A stretch of 64,000 nucleotides of DNA, from contig JAJDDC010000019.1 in assembly GCA_029260515.1 (NCBI GenBank), forward strand, positions 124,001-188,000. The letters run 5' to 3'. The notes beneath the pieces were generated by a model. The model was not told the DNA's origin. It saw only the letters and a program-made list of their open reading frames with translations, and made no database searches. Position numbers and translations under genes: made by a program. Position 1 is the first letter of the stretch. The number at the start of each line of letters is the position of its first letter. Shown piece by piece: positions 28,041 through 39,041 of this stretch. This stretch comes from Phycisphaerales bacterium (lineage in GTDB: Bacteria > Planctomycetota > Phycisphaerae > Phycisphaerales > UBA1924).

Positions 28041-28871
28041 ATGCGGCAGATTTCCACGCGCGCCTTCGGGGCGACGGGGCTCAAGTACACACTCGCGGGC
28101 CTCTTTATGGTCGCGGCCGTGGGCGTCCTCGGCTGGCGCCTGATCGCCCAGGGGGACGCCGAGCCCCGGGCGGCCCGGTCCCGGCCGGTCGCGATCACGC
28201 CCGAGGGCGACCCGATCGACACCAACTACACCCGTGTGCGCAACCGCGACGACGCCCGGGAGGCCGTCGCCATGATCGGCCAGAGCGTCGCCCGAAACGC
28301 GCGATCGGTCGAGGAACTGGGCGAGCTGACGCCCGAGGTGTACGCCCAGGTCGGCGACGCGGTCGTCGATTCGATCGGGTCGTTCTTCGATGGCAAGTAC
28401 GAGGACTTCCTCGAGGCGATGCGCCGCATGGGGGCGGAGCTGGACCCCGAGGCGGACTACAAGCCCTTGTACGACCGGTTCCGCGCGTGGTGCGCGCTGG
28501 GCGAGCCGGACCTGGACCGGCTCGAGGTCAGGCGGTATGTGCCGATGTCGCCCGCGGGCGACCCGGGCGGGGCGCAGGGCCCTCGGCGTGTGATGAGGAC
28601 CCAGGACGAGGACTCGGGCGGCGAGCCGCGCCGGGGCGTGGGCGTGCGTCAGATGCGGATGTCCACCGAGAGCATGTTCCCGGCGGCTGATGTCGAGGGC
28701 GAGTCGTCGCGAGCGCCGATCGAGGTGATCGTCCCGGTCCGCCCGCGGTCGGGCCCGAGCAAGGGGGGCGAGATCACGCTGGGCGTGGTGCTGGTGTGGA
28801 ACGACGAGGCGGGGTACTGGCAGCCGGGCGCGTACTCGAAGACAACGTACTCGATCGAGGAGGACGACTGA
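28041..28871 (+). CDS. membrane-anchored protein coupled to a pseudopilin gene
   Basis: 276 residues from ATG 28041, preceded by CGGAG; an earlier in-frame start adds an unlikely extension. A single hydrophobic helix (residues ~15-34, KYTLAGLFMVAAVGVLGWRLI) anchors an otherwise soluble chain with a helical middle (DDAREAVAMIGQSVARNARSVEEL, FFDGKYEDFLEAMRRMGAEL). The stop overlaps the start of the pseudopilin gene (TGATG). That coupling suggests a role with the pilin-like protein, for example assembly or secretion, though no T2SS core gene is nearby. I do not recognise the family. Confidence 0.72.
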   Translation: MRQISTRAFGATGLKYTLAGLFMVAAVGVLGWRLIAQGDAEPRAARSRPVAITPEGDPIDTNYTRVRNRDDAREAVAMIGQSVARNARSVEELGELTPEVYAQVGDAVVDSIGSFFDGKYEDFLEAMRRMGAELDPEADYKPLYDRFRAWCALGEPDLDRLEVRRYVPMSPAGDPGGAQGPRRVMRTQDEDSGGEPRRGVGVRQMRMSTESMFPAADVEGESSRAPIEVIVPVRPRSGPSKGGEITLGVVLVWNDEAGYWQPGAYSKTTYSIEEDD

Positions 28872-29686
28872 TGGCTCGTCGCACTGGCCGCTCGGCGTTC
28901 ACCCTGATCGAACTGATGGTAGTGATCGGGATCATCGCGTTGATCCTGGCGATCGCGCTGCCGGCGTTGGGGGGCGCACGCACGAGCGCGAAGCAGCTCC
29001 TGGCCCTGTCGAACGTCGCCCAGACGCAGAAGATGTTCGAGCAGTACGCGAGCGACCACGGGCGGTACCCGTTCCGTGCGGCGGGCGACCAGCCGGCCGG
29101 GCTCGACGAGCCTTCCGACCCGAACGCGATCACGTTCCGGTGGTGGCCCGAGGGGCGTGTCGTGATCGCGACAACCGAGCATTTCGAGCAGGAGAACCTC
29201 TGGTACCCCATGGTCGCCCCGCTCGAGGACTGGCCGACGCTCGCGGAGGTCTGGATCAGCCCGGGCAAGGACGCGCGTCTGCCGACGCTCGAGGAGTTGC
29301 TCGACGGGTACGAGGTTGATCTCACGGAGATATTCTCGATCGTCTACTCGAACTCGTTCGTTGCCCGCCCGAATCTGTGGACGCCCGACCGGGGCGACAC
29401 GGTGGACCGCCTCGCGGAACTGCGCCCGACGAGGCCGGCGGAGGTGCGCTCACCCGCGGGCAAGGTCATGCTCTGGGACCAGGACGTCGCGTACATCACC
29501 GACGAGATCGAAGAGATCGACGGTCACAAAACGATCCGCACACCGATCGCGTTCGCCGACGGGCACGCCGACGTCAAGGATCCCACAGAAGCCAGCGAGG
29601 GCGTGCCCAATCCCCTGCGGGGTGGTTTCAACATGAAACTGCACAACACCCGCGAGGGCGTGTACGGCATCGACTACGCCAACTGA
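28871..29686 (+). CDS. type II secretion/type IV pilin-like pseudopilin
   Basis: 271 residues. N-terminus MARRTGRSAFTLIELMVVIGIIALIL is a class III signal: cleavage and methylation before Phe10, with Glu15 at position +5 relative to the mature Phe+1, then a long hydrophobic helix. The body has FEQYASDHGRYPF, PDRGDTVDRL and an 'IAFADGHADVKDP' segment near the end, the H-x-DG type C-terminal pattern of planctomycete pseudopilins. Starts inside the upstream stop (TGATG), so co-translation with the membrane protein is likely. No prepilin peptidase or ATPase adjoins it; it probably uses machinery encoded elsewhere. Convergent with recQ. Confidence 0.88.
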   Translation: MARRTGRSAFTLIELMVVIGIIALILAIALPALGGARTSAKQLLALSNVAQTQKMFEQYASDHGRYPFRAAGDQPAGLDEPSDPNAITFRWWPEGRVVIATTEHFEQENLWYPMVAPLEDWPTLAEVWISPGKDARLPTLEELLDGYEVDLTEIFSIVYSNSFVARPNLWTPDRGDTVDRLAELRPTRPAEVRSPAGKVMLWDQDVAYITDEIEEIDGHKTIRTPIAFADGHADVKDPTEASEGVPNPLRGGFNMKLHNTREGVYGIDYAN

Positions 29687-29704
29687 TCGGCGTGGGCCCG
29701 CGCC

Positions 29705-31990
29705 TCAGGCCGGCGCCCGGCGTGATCGGCGGTACGCCTGGACGATCCGCAGCGTGTCGTAGCCGATCCGCTCGTTCAGGTAGACGTACGCGGGCTTGAG
29801 GCGGGCGTCGCCGGCCTCGTCGAACGCGCTCTGGGCCTCGGCGAGCGTGACGGCGTCCACCCAGGCCTCGATATCCGCCGGACGCTCGCGTTCGATGTAC
29901 TCGCACAGCAACTCGACGGCGGTCTTGCGCGTCCGACCGGTGGTCGCCGCGACCTCATCGACCCCGGCGCCGCCCGCGTATAGACGCGTCGCCTCGCGCA
30001 GGTCCGGGTTGTCGTCGGCGCGGCGTTTGGGCGGCGATGCCGGGGCGCCCGCGTCCACGTCCATCGCGGCCCCCTCGGCGGTGCAGTGCGCGGCGATCAC
30101 ACCCAGGAATATCTCCCCGAAATCTTCGAGCTTGCTCCGACCCACGCCGCGGACGAGCAGGAACCCGTCGCGCGTGCTCGGGCGGCGGGCCGCCATGTCG
30201 CGGAGGCTGGCGTCGGAGAACACGACGTACGGCGGGACGCCCCGCTCGCGGGCGACCTCCAGGCGCTGCGCGCGGAGCTTCTCGAACAGGTCCCGGTCCA
30301 CGCCCTCCCACGACGCCTCGTCGCGCTTGGACTTCTTGGGCGCCGACTCGGGGCGGACGAGGCGGACGTCACGCACGCCCTTGAGCACATCGCGTGAGGC
30401 CTCGTTGGTGTGAATCACGGGCATGTCACCAGGTGTGCGCCCCAGGGCGCCCTGGTCCACGAGCTGGTTGACGCACGCGCCGATCACGTCGCGGGGCATG
30501 TCGGCGAGGATCGCGTAGGTGGACAGCGTCTCGTGCCCGAACTCCTCGACCTTCTTGGTTTTGGCGCCCGCGAGGACCTCGACGAGGTGGCGGGCGCCGA
30601 ACTGGCCCGAGTAGGCGCCGTTCTCTTCGGCGTGGATCGCGAAGCGGGCGACGCACGAGATGATCTTCTTGGCGACGTCGGCCGCGTCTGTCATCTCGGT
30701 CAGCTCGCCCAGGCAGATGTCGCAGCCGCCGCAGCCTGTCCCCGCGCCCTCGGGCGGTGTGTACGCCTGCCCGAAGTACGCCGACAGGGCTTGGTGGCGG
30801 CAGGTCGCGCCGGTCGCGAGGCGGTGCATCTGGTTGAGCAGTTCGACCTGGGCGTTGACGAACGACGGGTCCGGGGGGTCGCCGTCCATCCCCGGCATCT
30901 CGATGAGGCGCCGCCAACGGGCAAGGTCCGCGGGCGCGTGCAGCAGCACGCACTCGGCGCCCAGCCCGTCCCGCCCGGCACGCCCGGTCTCCTGCTGGTA
31001 CCCCTCGATCGAGCGGGGCAGGCACGCGTGCACGACCGCCCGAACGTTGGAGCGGTCGATACCCATGCCGAACGCGACGGTGGCGCACACGACGTTGACC
31101 TTCTCCATCGAGAAGTCGCGCTCGACGCGGGTGCGCTTGGTCGAGGCCAGGCCCGCGTGGTAGGCCTTGGCGGGGATGCCCTTGGCGGTCAGCGCGTCGG
31201 CGAGCTTCTCCGTGTCCTTCCGGGAGAGGCAGTAGACGATGACGCCCTCCTCGCCCTCGCCGAGCCCGGAGCCGCGGTGGCGTCGGACGATCTCCGCGAC
31301 CTGCTCGTCCAGTTTGGTGCGCGCACGCACGCGGTAGGTCAGGTTCGGGCGGTCGAAGACGCCGACCAGTATCTCGGGCTCGTGCAGCGCGAGCTGGGCG
31401 GCGATGTCCTCGCGGACCCTGGGCGTCGCCGTCGCGGTCAGCGCCTGGAACGGGACGGCATCGAGCCGCTCACGCAGGAGCCGCAGCGACCGGTACTCGG
31501 GGCGGAAGTCGTGCCCCCACTGGCTGATGCAGTGGGCCTCGTCGATGGCGACGGCGCCGATGTTCGCCTCGCGGGCCAGCGCGATCAGGCGGCCCGCGAG
31601 GACGCGCTCGGGGGCGACGAACAGGAGCTTGAGTTCGCCCGACGCGAAGGCGCGTTCGACCTCACGCTGCTCGGCGGGGTCGAGCCCTGAGTGGAGGGCG
31701 GCGGCGGGGACGCCGTTGGCGCGCAGCGAGGCGACCTGGTCGTTCATCAGCGAGATCAGCGGGCTGACGACCAGCGTCGGGCGCCCGGTGATAAGCGGGG
31801 GGAGCTGGTAGCACAGGCTCTTGCCGCCCCCGGTGGGCAGGACGACCAGCGAGTCGCGCCCGGCGAGGACAGCAGCGATCGCGGGCTCCTGGAGGTCACG
31901 CAGCCGCGCGTGCCCCCAGGTCTCGCGGAGCACGTCGTGGATTTTGGAGCTGAGCGCGGGCTGGTCGTGTGTCTGGGGGGTCGCGGGCAT
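29705..31990 (-). CDS. recQ: ATP-dependent DNA helicase RecQ, full-length
   Basis: 761 residues, longer than E. coli RecQ (about 610). 3'-5' helicase for recombination and fork repair. Walker A TGGGKS at 53-58, DEAH at 150-153 (IDEAHCISQWGHDFRPEY), motif VI (QETGRAGRDG) near 340, and a zinc site (CRHQALSAYFG then CGGCDIC). A winged-helix domain (ARHLVEVLAGAKTKK) and an HRDC-like segment (LFEKLRAQRLEVARERGVPPYVVF) follow; a final 120-residue helical tail (DLREATRLYAGGAGVDEVAATT) resembles the extra HTH-type domain of long RecQ proteins. A second, short RecQ lies at 45563. Confidence 0.95.
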   Translation of the reverse strand: MPATPQTHDQPALSSKIHDVLRETWGHARLRDLQEPAIAAVLAGRDSLVVLPTGGGKSLCYQLPPLITGRPTLVVSPLISLMNDQVASLRANGVPAAALHSGLDPAEQREVERAFASGELKLLFVAPERVLAGRLIALAREANIGAVAIDEAHCISQWGHDFRPEYRSLRLLRERLDAVPFQALTATATPRVREDIAAQLALHEPEILVGVFDRPNLTYRVRARTKLDEQVAEIVRRHRGSGLGEGEEGVIVYCLSRKDTEKLADALTAKGIPAKAYHAGLASTKRTRVERDFSMEKVNVVCATVAFGMGIDRSNVRAVVHACLPRSIEGYQQETGRAGRDGLGAECVLLHAPADLARWRRLIEMPGMDGDPPDPSFVNAQVELLNQMHRLATGATCRHQALSAYFGQAYTPPEGAGTGCGGCDICLGELTEMTDAADVAKKIISCVARFAIHAEENGAYSGQFGARHLVEVLAGAKTKKVEEFGHETLSTYAILADMPRDVIGACVNQLVDQGALGRTPGDMPVIHTNEASRDVLKGVRDVRLVRPESAPKKSKRDEASWEGVDRDLFEKLRAQRLEVARERGVPPYVVFSDASLRDMAARRPSTRDGFLLVRGVGRSKLEDFGEIFLGVIAAHCTAEGAAMDVDAGAPASPPKRRADDNPDLREATRLYAGGAGVDEVAATTGRTRKTAVELLCEYIERERPADIEAWVDAVTLAEAQSAFDEAGDARLKPAYVYLNERIGYDTLRIVQAYRRSRRAPA

Positions 31991-32000
31991 CGTCGCGAGT

Positions 32001-33425
32001 TTAGGGGTTTGTGCGTGTCGGCGCCAAGTCGTGCTCGATGGATTCGGCGCCCTGCCGCGTCATCGAGCGGTGCAGCGCGACGAAGCCGATGGCGCCGACG
32101 GCGGTGATGGCGCTGGCGACGGCGAACACCCAGGGACCACGTCCTGGCGCGGAGGCCTCGAACAGCTCGTAGAGCGTAACGCCCAGGAACGGCGCGACGA
32201 GTCCGCGGAGACCCGTCAGCGTGACGTGGGCGGCCATGTACTCGGACTGGCGCCCCTCGGGCGCAAAGTCGTGGTGCCCGAGGTTCCAGGCCAGGGCGCC
32301 CCCGCCGAAGGCGACGCCCTTGAGCACGACGCCCGCGACGAGCAACGGCAGCAGCACGCTCACGCCCGAGGCGAACACCAGCGCCGTCGAGGCGACGAAG
32401 ATCCACGAGTGGATCGAGCGGAAGTACACCACGTGGCGCCGATCAAGCAGCCGTGACCAGATCGGGATCGACAGGGGCATGACGAGCAGCGGGATCGAGT
32501 GCGTGAGCGACACCGCGCGGTACTCGTAGTGGAACACGTCCTTGACCATGATGACGACGGGCGCCCAGGTCATCATGTTGCCCAGACCCAGGATCATCTG
32601 GCAGGACATGTACGCGTCGTAGCGCCGGTCGGAGCGCATCAGGCGGATGATGCCCAGGGGGTTGAGGCTGGGGCGGTCGGCCCGGGCGTTCTCGCGTTCC
32701 ATGCGGAGCAGGCGCCGATGCCCTCTCAGGCGCACGCGGCTCCAGGAGAGCACGCCGACGAGGGCCGCGAGGGCGCCGACCGGGAGCAAGACCCGGAACG
32801 CGGGCGACCACCACTCCATCGCCTCGCCCAGCCCGTACCCGAGCACGGCGACGACGATCACCTGGACCGTCGTCAGCTTGCCAGCGACACGGGCGCGCGC
32901 CCCCCGTGGGTAGTTCACGCCCCAGACCGTCGAACGGAGGGTGATGACGCCCGCGTAGCACAGGCGTGTCGAGAGCACGAGCGCGAGCATGACGACCAGG
33001 CCGACGGGCGTCTTCGGCGACAACGCGATGGCGGCGACGGAGAGAACCATCCCGATCTGCAGGGCGTTGATGAACCGGATCTTGTCCAGGCCGTGGGCCA
33101 TGCGGGCCCAGAAGAAGCTGAAGACGTTGGCGAAGGCGGGGGCGGCGACGAGCGCCGCGACGACGTAGTTGAGCGCGGATTCGGGCACGACGCCCTGGTA
33201 CGCGTTCTTGATGATGACGCCCGCGACGCCGCCCTCGACCGGCGCGAGGACGAGGGGGAGGAAGAAAGTCGCCGTCAACTCGCGCCGATAGTTCATGCGG
33301 CTGAGCAGGGGCATCGAGCTGGGCAGGAACGAGACGAAGACGCGGCGCGTCAGGCGGACCGGGGCGGGCAGCCCCGGCGCGGGGGTGGTCGCGGGCTGTG
33401 TCTGATCGGCCTCCGTGCTCGTCAC
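32001..33425 (-). CDS. major facilitator superfamily-type transporter
   Basis: 474 residues from a GTG start (GTG ACG AGC). About ten to twelve hydrophobic segments are visible, for example ELTATFFLPLVLAPVEGGVAG (~50-70), FINALQIGMVLSVAAIAL (~118-135), LVVMLALVLSTRLCYAG, TVQVIVVAVLGYGLGEAMEW, VLLPVGALAALVGVLSW, and in the C-terminal half LLVMPLSIPIWSRLLDRR and WIFVASTALVFASGVSVLLPLLVAGVV. A long cytoplasmic Arg-rich loop (RVRLRGHRRLLRMERENARADR) separates the halves, as in MFS proteins. Substrate unknown. It ends 10 bases before the recQ start on the same strand and may share a transcript. It is divergent from the VOC gene. Confidence 0.82.
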   Translation of the reverse strand: MTSTEADQTQPATTPAPGLPAPVRLTRRVFVSFLPSSMPLLSRMNYRRELTATFFLPLVLAPVEGGVAGVIIKNAYQGVVPESALNYVVAALVAAPAFANVFSFFWARMAHGLDKIRFINALQIGMVLSVAAIALSPKTPVGLVVMLALVLSTRLCYAGVITLRSTVWGVNYPRGARARVAGKLTTVQVIVVAVLGYGLGEAMEWWSPAFRVLLPVGALAALVGVLSWSRVRLRGHRRLLRMERENARADRPSLNPLGIIRLMRSDRRYDAYMSCQMILGLGNMMTWAPVVIMVKDVFHYEYRAVSLTHSIPLLVMPLSIPIWSRLLDRRHVVYFRSIHSWIFVASTALVFASGVSVLLPLLVAGVVLKGVAFGGGALAWNLGHHDFAPEGRQSEYMAAHVTLTGLRGLVAPFLGVTLYELFEASAPGRGPWVFAVASAITAVGAIGFVALHRSMTRQGAESIEHDLAPTRTNP

Positions 33426-33483
33426 AGGGCATCATTGGCGGGCTCGTCGCGGGGGACTTACCCTCGCGTTGGAGGGCGCCGCC

Positions 33484-33924
33484 ATGGGAGCGATCAGGGG
33501 TCTTGCCGAGGTCGTGCTCAATATCCGGGACATGGACGCGATGCTCGCGTTCTACCAGGGCGTGGTCGGGCTCCGCGAGCACGGTCGCATGCCCGAGGTC
33601 GATCCGACGATCGTCTTCCTCGAGGTCGCGCCCCTGGGCTCCGCCCTCGGCGCCGCCCACCCGCAGGTGCTCGCCCTGATCGACCCGGCCCGGCACCCGC
33701 CCGCGGCGGGCAGGTTCGACACGCCCCAGCGCCGGCGGTCCACGCTCAACCATGTCGCGTTCGAGATCGAGGAGTCGGACTACCGGCCCGAGCTGGCGCG
33801 ACTGGCGGGGCTCGGCATCGAGACCGTGACGGCCGCCTTCCCCCACATGCGCGCCAAGGCGATCTTCTTCCGCGACCCGGAGGACAACACCCTGGAGCTG
33901 ATCTGCCACGACAGCGGGGCGTGA
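33484..33924 (+). CDS. VOC (glyoxalase/dioxygenase-fold) protein
   Basis: 146 residues from ATG 33484, with GGAGGG 7 bases upstream. N-terminus RGLAEVVLNIRDMDAMLAFYQGVVGL, a central LNHVAFEI strand with the metal His, and a C-terminal FFRDPEDNTLEL with the metal Glu give the paired beta-alpha-beta-beta-beta modules of the vicinal-oxygen-chelate family. Metal-dependent lyase, dioxygenase or resistance activity is possible; the substrate cannot be told. A methyltransferase gene follows 40 bases later. Confidence 0.87.
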   Translation: MGAIRGLAEVVLNIRDMDAMLAFYQGVVGLREHGRMPEVDPTIVFLEVAPLGSALGAAHPQVLALIDPARHPPAAGRFDTPQRRRSTLNHVAFEIEESDYRPELARLAGLGIETVTAAFPHMRAKAIFFRDPEDNTLELICHDSGA

Positions 33925-33953
33925 GGCGGGCGGGCCCCCGGCCCCGGCCTGAA

Positions 33954-33959
33954 TAGGAT
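33954..33959 (+). promoter_or_regulatory. -10-like hexamer before the methyltransferase gene
   Basis: TAGGAT ends 5 bases before the ATG at 33965; no Shine-Dalgarno. Fits a leaderless start, but the AGG could also act as a weak ribosome site. Confidence 0.25.
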
Positions 33960-33964
33960 TGCCC

Positions 33965-34789
33965 ATGCCGACGATCGAGGACTACCTGCTCGGGACCGAC
34001 GACGTCGAGGCCGTCCGACTCGGGGTGCAGCACCGCCTGTGGGCCACGCAGGCCGCGGCGATCTGGGAGCGGGCGGTCGTCCGCCCGGGCTCACGCGTGC
34101 TCGACGTCGGCTCCGGGCCCGGCTACGCGTCGATGGACCTGGCGCAGCTCGTCGGGCCCGGCGGGCGGGTGCTCGGCGTCGAGGGCTCGCCCAGGTACGT
34201 CGAGCTGTTCCGCGAGAACGCGGCCCGGTTCGGCTACGGCCACGCGCAGGCGATCCAGGGAGACGTGCACGCCATCGGCGACCTGGTCGGCGGCGAGCGG
34301 GGGACGTTCGACGTCGCGTACGCGCGCTGGGTGCTGTGCTTCTGCGACGACCCGGCACGGGTGACGCGGGGCGTGGCCGACTGCCTGGCGCAGGGCGGGC
34401 GCTTCGCGATCCAGGACTACTTCGGGTACTCGGGCATGAAGCTGGCGCCGTACTCCGAGGCGTTCCAGCGCGGCATCGCCGCGGCGGCCCGGTTCTGGGA
34501 CGACACGGGCGACCTGGACGTCATGGGCGACATGCCGCGGCATCTGCGCGAGGCGGGCTTCGAGGTGGAGCACTTCGAGGTGATCCAGCGGATCGCGCGC
34601 CCGAGCAACCAGATGTGGGCGTGGCCGAGCATCTTCTGGCCCAGCTTCATCCCGCGCGTGGTCGAGGCGGGACACATGACGCAGGACGATGCGGACGCGT
34701 TCCTGGCCGACTGGGACGCTGCAGGCAAGAACCCGGACGCGTTCCTGCTGCTGCCCCCGGTGTTCGAGGCGGTGGGTGTGAAGAGGTGA
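33965..34789 (+). CDS. class I SAM-dependent methyltransferase
   Basis: 274 residues. Motif I VLDVGSGPGYASMDLA near 45-60 binds S-adenosylmethionine; GRVLGVEGSPRYVELF is motif II, and GDVHAIGD plus the aromatic FDVAYARWVLCFCDDPARV segment are motifs III-IV. The C-terminal third is helical with aromatic clusters (QMWAWPSIFWPSF) that probably form a substrate lid for a small molecule. ATG 33965 is preferred to an in-frame TTG two codons earlier. It may form a unit with the VOC gene. Substrate unknown. Confidence 0.86.
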   Translation: MPTIEDYLLGTDDVEAVRLGVQHRLWATQAAAIWERAVVRPGSRVLDVGSGPGYASMDLAQLVGPGGRVLGVEGSPRYVELFRENAARFGYGHAQAIQGDVHAIGDLVGGERGTFDVAYARWVLCFCDDPARVTRGVADCLAQGGRFAIQDYFGYSGMKLAPYSEAFQRGIAAAARFWDDTGDLDVMGDMPRHLREAGFEVEHFEVIQRIARPSNQMWAWPSIFWPSFIPRVVEAGHMTQDDADAFLADWDAAGKNPDAFLLLPPVFEAVGVKR

Positions 34790-34858
34790 TTCACCGCTGA
34801 GGGTCGTGTTCTGGCCTACGCGGAATCTTGCACTTGCAGAGGCCTCGGAGGAAAGCCA

Positions 34859-35305
34859 ATGAGCCGTTGGAGACCCGGATCCCGCCACATACTTGCGCTC
34901 GCAGGGTGCTTCGGGATCGGGGCGTGCTCTCATGAATCAGACGAGCCCGCCATCGAGAACGACGGATCTCTCGACGTGCGAGAGGTATTCCTTGTCGATC
35001 TCTTCGATAGTGAGTCGCCGGATGGGGACCCCTTTGCATCCGGGTCGGTGCGACTCGTTGATGCTGGCATCGGGACTTGGACCATCACGCCCGCGTCGGG
35101 TCGCCCTCAGATCCCGCTCGGCTCGGGCGAGCTGCGCTGGATCGAGGCCTACGACGGTCTTGTCGTGGAACTCCACCCGAACCTCATCGACAATAACGTC
35201 GAGCTGCAGGTCGCCGGCGAGCACGGGACCTGGCGGTATCTGACGGACGCGGGCGTCACCGAGTCCGGCACGCTCCGGGTCAAGAGCGAGTCGGTCGGGG
35301 ACTAA
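34859..35305 (+). CDS. small lipoprotein
   Basis: 148 residues; GGAGGA (34846-34851) is 7 bases before the ATG. Signal with two possible lipoboxes, LAGC (Cys17) and IGAC (Cys23). The mature part reads as an all-beta domain (VFLVDLFDSES, SGSVRLVDAGIGTWTIT, LVVELHPNLIDNNVELQVAGEHGTWRYLTDAG). Not recognised; exported and membrane-anchored is the only safe statement. The upstream hairpin-free leader is 69 bases. Confidence 0.75.
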   Translation: MSRWRPGSRHILALAGCFGIGACSHESDEPAIENDGSLDVREVFLVDLFDSESPDGDPFASGSVRLVDAGIGTWTITPASGRPQIPLGSGELRWIEAYDGLVVELHPNLIDNNVELQVAGEHGTWRYLTDAGVTESGTLRVKSESVGD

Positions 35306-35382
35306 CCCAGGAACGGGTCCCGGCGACGCCGTCTCCCCCCTCCGCGTCCCTCCGCGGCCCTCCGCGTTGAACTCTCCCCCTC

Positions 35383-35388
35383 TACGAT
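35383..35388 (+). promoter_or_regulatory. -10-like hexamer before lepA
   Basis: TACGAT ends 9 bases before the lepA ATG. TTGAAC lies upstream at 35367-35372 but with only a 10-base spacer, so it is not a normal -35. Confidence 0.3.
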
Positions 35389-35397
35389 CCCCGACCC

Positions 35398-37221
<1,824 letters not shown>

Positions 37222-37224
37222 GCC

Positions 37225-37905
37225 GTGGCGGCTAGATATCACGCCATCAAGGGTGATGCGGACAAAGTACTAGCAGCGACCCCGAGTGGCGCAGATATCA
37301 CGCGCCTAATGGTGTCGCTAAATGCACTTGACACTGTGCATCGTGCGTTTTTTATCACGTTTGACCCTGAGTTCATCGACGAATGGGGGACAGATGTCGA
37401 ACGAGGCGACCGGCTCGTACTGCTCACCATTGTTTGCGGGATGCTGAAAGAAGCAGTTGACGCATTCTGGTGCGTAAAACACTTGTTCGAAAACTTGGAA
37501 GCCCGAGATCCAGCGACACCGCTGCCCAAGACTGAGTACACCAAACTTTGCATTGAGCTCGACAAGGACGACCCAAACGGACCGTACAAACAACTACTCG
37601 TGCCCACTCGCGACAAAGCTGCTTTCCACTGGAGCCGGGAACGCATCATATGCGCACTCGCGACACTTCAAGGTCAAGAGATTGAAGTTTGCAGCCTGTA
37701 CGACAGACCTAGCAAACCGCCTTCTGCACGGATGACTGCTGCTGACGCGGTTATTGCACACGTTGTCGTGGGGAAACGTCAGCGCGACGAAACCAAGCAG
37801 ATGTTTGCCGTGATCAAGACCATCACGGAGCGCTTCACAAATGTTGTCGAGGCGTACCTAGCAGAGCACATGCTTGAAAATGGCTGCCGGCTGGAAGCCA
37901 AGTAG
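37225..37905 (+). CDS. AT-richer orphan gene following lepA
   Basis: 226 residues from a GTG, 3 bases after the lepA stop; the end of lepA (GGGGGAG) would serve as its ribosome site. Composition and codon use are clearly more AT-rich than all neighbours, so the gene looks recently acquired. The sequence is largely alpha-helical (VSLNALDTVHRAFFIT, LTIVCGMLKEAVDAFWCVKHLFENLEA, AVIKTITERFTNVVEAYLAEHML) with no signal peptide or membrane segment. I do not recognise a family; helical pattern and location invite comparison with HEPN-like or toxin-antitoxin-type proteins, but no catalytic motif is seen. Confidence 0.65.
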   Translation: MAARYHAIKGDADKVLAATPSGADITRLMVSLNALDTVHRAFFITFDPEFIDEWGTDVERGDRLVLLTIVCGMLKEAVDAFWCVKHLFENLEARDPATPLPKTEYTKLCIELDKDDPNGPYKQLLVPTRDKAAFHWSRERIICALATLQGQEIEVCSLYDRPSKPPSARMTAADAVIAHVVVGKRQRDETKQMFAVIKTITERFTNVVEAYLAEHMLENGCRLEAK

Positions 37906-37969
37906 AGCGCCGTGTGCTGTGGGGACGCCTCCGCGGCTTCTCCACGTCTTGGGTACCCAGACACCCAAC

Positions 37970-37991
37970 CCGCGGGATTCTCATCCCGCGG
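37970..37991. repeat. perfect palindromic hairpin in intergenic DNA
   Basis: CCGCGGGAT-TCTC-ATCCCGCGG: 9-bp stem, 4-base loop, in the 239 bases between the orphan gene and the next dockerin protein. No T run follows (GCTTTCGGGG). Similar in style to the palindrome in sucC; may be a REP-type element or part of the orphan's boundary. Confidence 0.5.
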
Positions 37992-38144
37992 CTTTCGGGG
38001 GCTCTGTGAAGACTGACGCCCCCTCCGACGCGTGACGCAGGACGCAAACCCATCCAGGGCATCTGGATCTGTGGTGGAAAGGGCGGGGCCCGTCGGCGCG
38101 GGCGGTACGCTGCGCGTACGCCGCGGAGGCGGGAGGAGACCAAG

Positions 38145-39035
38145 ATGAACAGGATCGTGATGACCGCGTGCGTGGGCGCCGGCCTGGTGGCGTCCGGTGT
38201 CGCGAGCGCCCAGCCCACGATGTTCGCCTGGAAGCAGTCCGTGCAGGGGCTGTACACGGTGTCCGCCCGCGGGCCGTCGGCGGAGCTGTTTGAGTTCGCC
38301 GCGGGCTTCACGCAGTCGCCCGAGATCGAGTACGCACAGGGCGTGATCTACATGTCGCAGACGAACGGCCTGCCGTTCAACACGACCATGCGCCGCTTCG
38401 ACGCACAAACCGGCGACGAGATGGCGCCCCTCCTGCTCACATTCCCGGCCTTCCTGCCCGACGACACGGTCATCACCGCGATGGAGTTCGTGGACGGCGT
38501 GCTCTGGGGCGCGACCACCCGCGAGGGGCTCGGCTCCGAGGCCGCCCTGGTCACCATCAACACGACCACGGGCCAGGTGCTCTACCAGGGGCCGACGACG
38601 ATCCTCGACCCGATCACCGGGCTGGCCTGGGACGGGTCGGAGATGTACGCCGTCGCGGGTCGCCCGGCCGGGACCACGCTGAGCCTGTACACGCTGGACC
38701 TGAACACGGCCACGCCCTTCACCATCGGCCCGATCACGGTCCCCGGGATCCCCGCGCTCCAGCTCACGGCCATCGAGTTCGGGCCCGACGACGGGCCCCT
38801 GTACGCGCTGGCGAACATCTCGGGCGGCAACTCGGGCCAGCTCTTCGTCGTGAGCACGCAGACCGGCGACGCCCTGCCCCTGGGCGACATGGGCGAGACC
38901 GGGCTGGTCTCGCTCACAACGCGTGACTCGGACGGGCCCGGGTGCAACGCCGCCGACCTCGACGTGCCCTACGGCATGCACGACTTCTCAGACGTGTTCG
39001 CGTTCCTCAAGGCCTTCGGATCCGGCTGCCCCTGA
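38145..39035 (+). CDS. exported GC-type dockerin protein, beta-propeller-like
   Basis: 296 residues; GGAGGAG is 7 bases before the ATG. After the signal peptide (ends GVASA, residue 22) there are repeated strand motifs with periodic Gly/Asp (GLYTVSARGPSAELFEF, VTINTTTGQVLYQGP, LYTLDLNTATPFTIG, LFVVSTQTGDALPLG), a pattern of a seven-blade-type propeller or YncE-like sheet. C-terminal MHDFSDVFAFLKAF and the end SGCP are the GC-type dockerin signature, here in a single clear repeat. Likely extracellular binding protein. Confidence 0.8.
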   Translation: MNRIVMTACVGAGLVASGVASAQPTMFAWKQSVQGLYTVSARGPSAELFEFAAGFTQSPEIEYAQGVIYMSQTNGLPFNTTMRRFDAQTGDEMAPLLLTFPAFLPDDTVITAMEFVDGVLWGATTREGLGSEAALVTINTTTGQVLYQGPTTILDPITGLAWDGSEMYAVAGRPAGTTLSLYTLDLNTATPFTIGPITVPGIPALQLTAIEFGPDDGPLYALANISGGNSGQLFVVSTQTGDALPLGDMGETGLVSLTTRDSDGPGCNAADLDVPYGMHDFSDVFAFLKAFGSGCP

Positions 39036-39041
39036 CGGGCG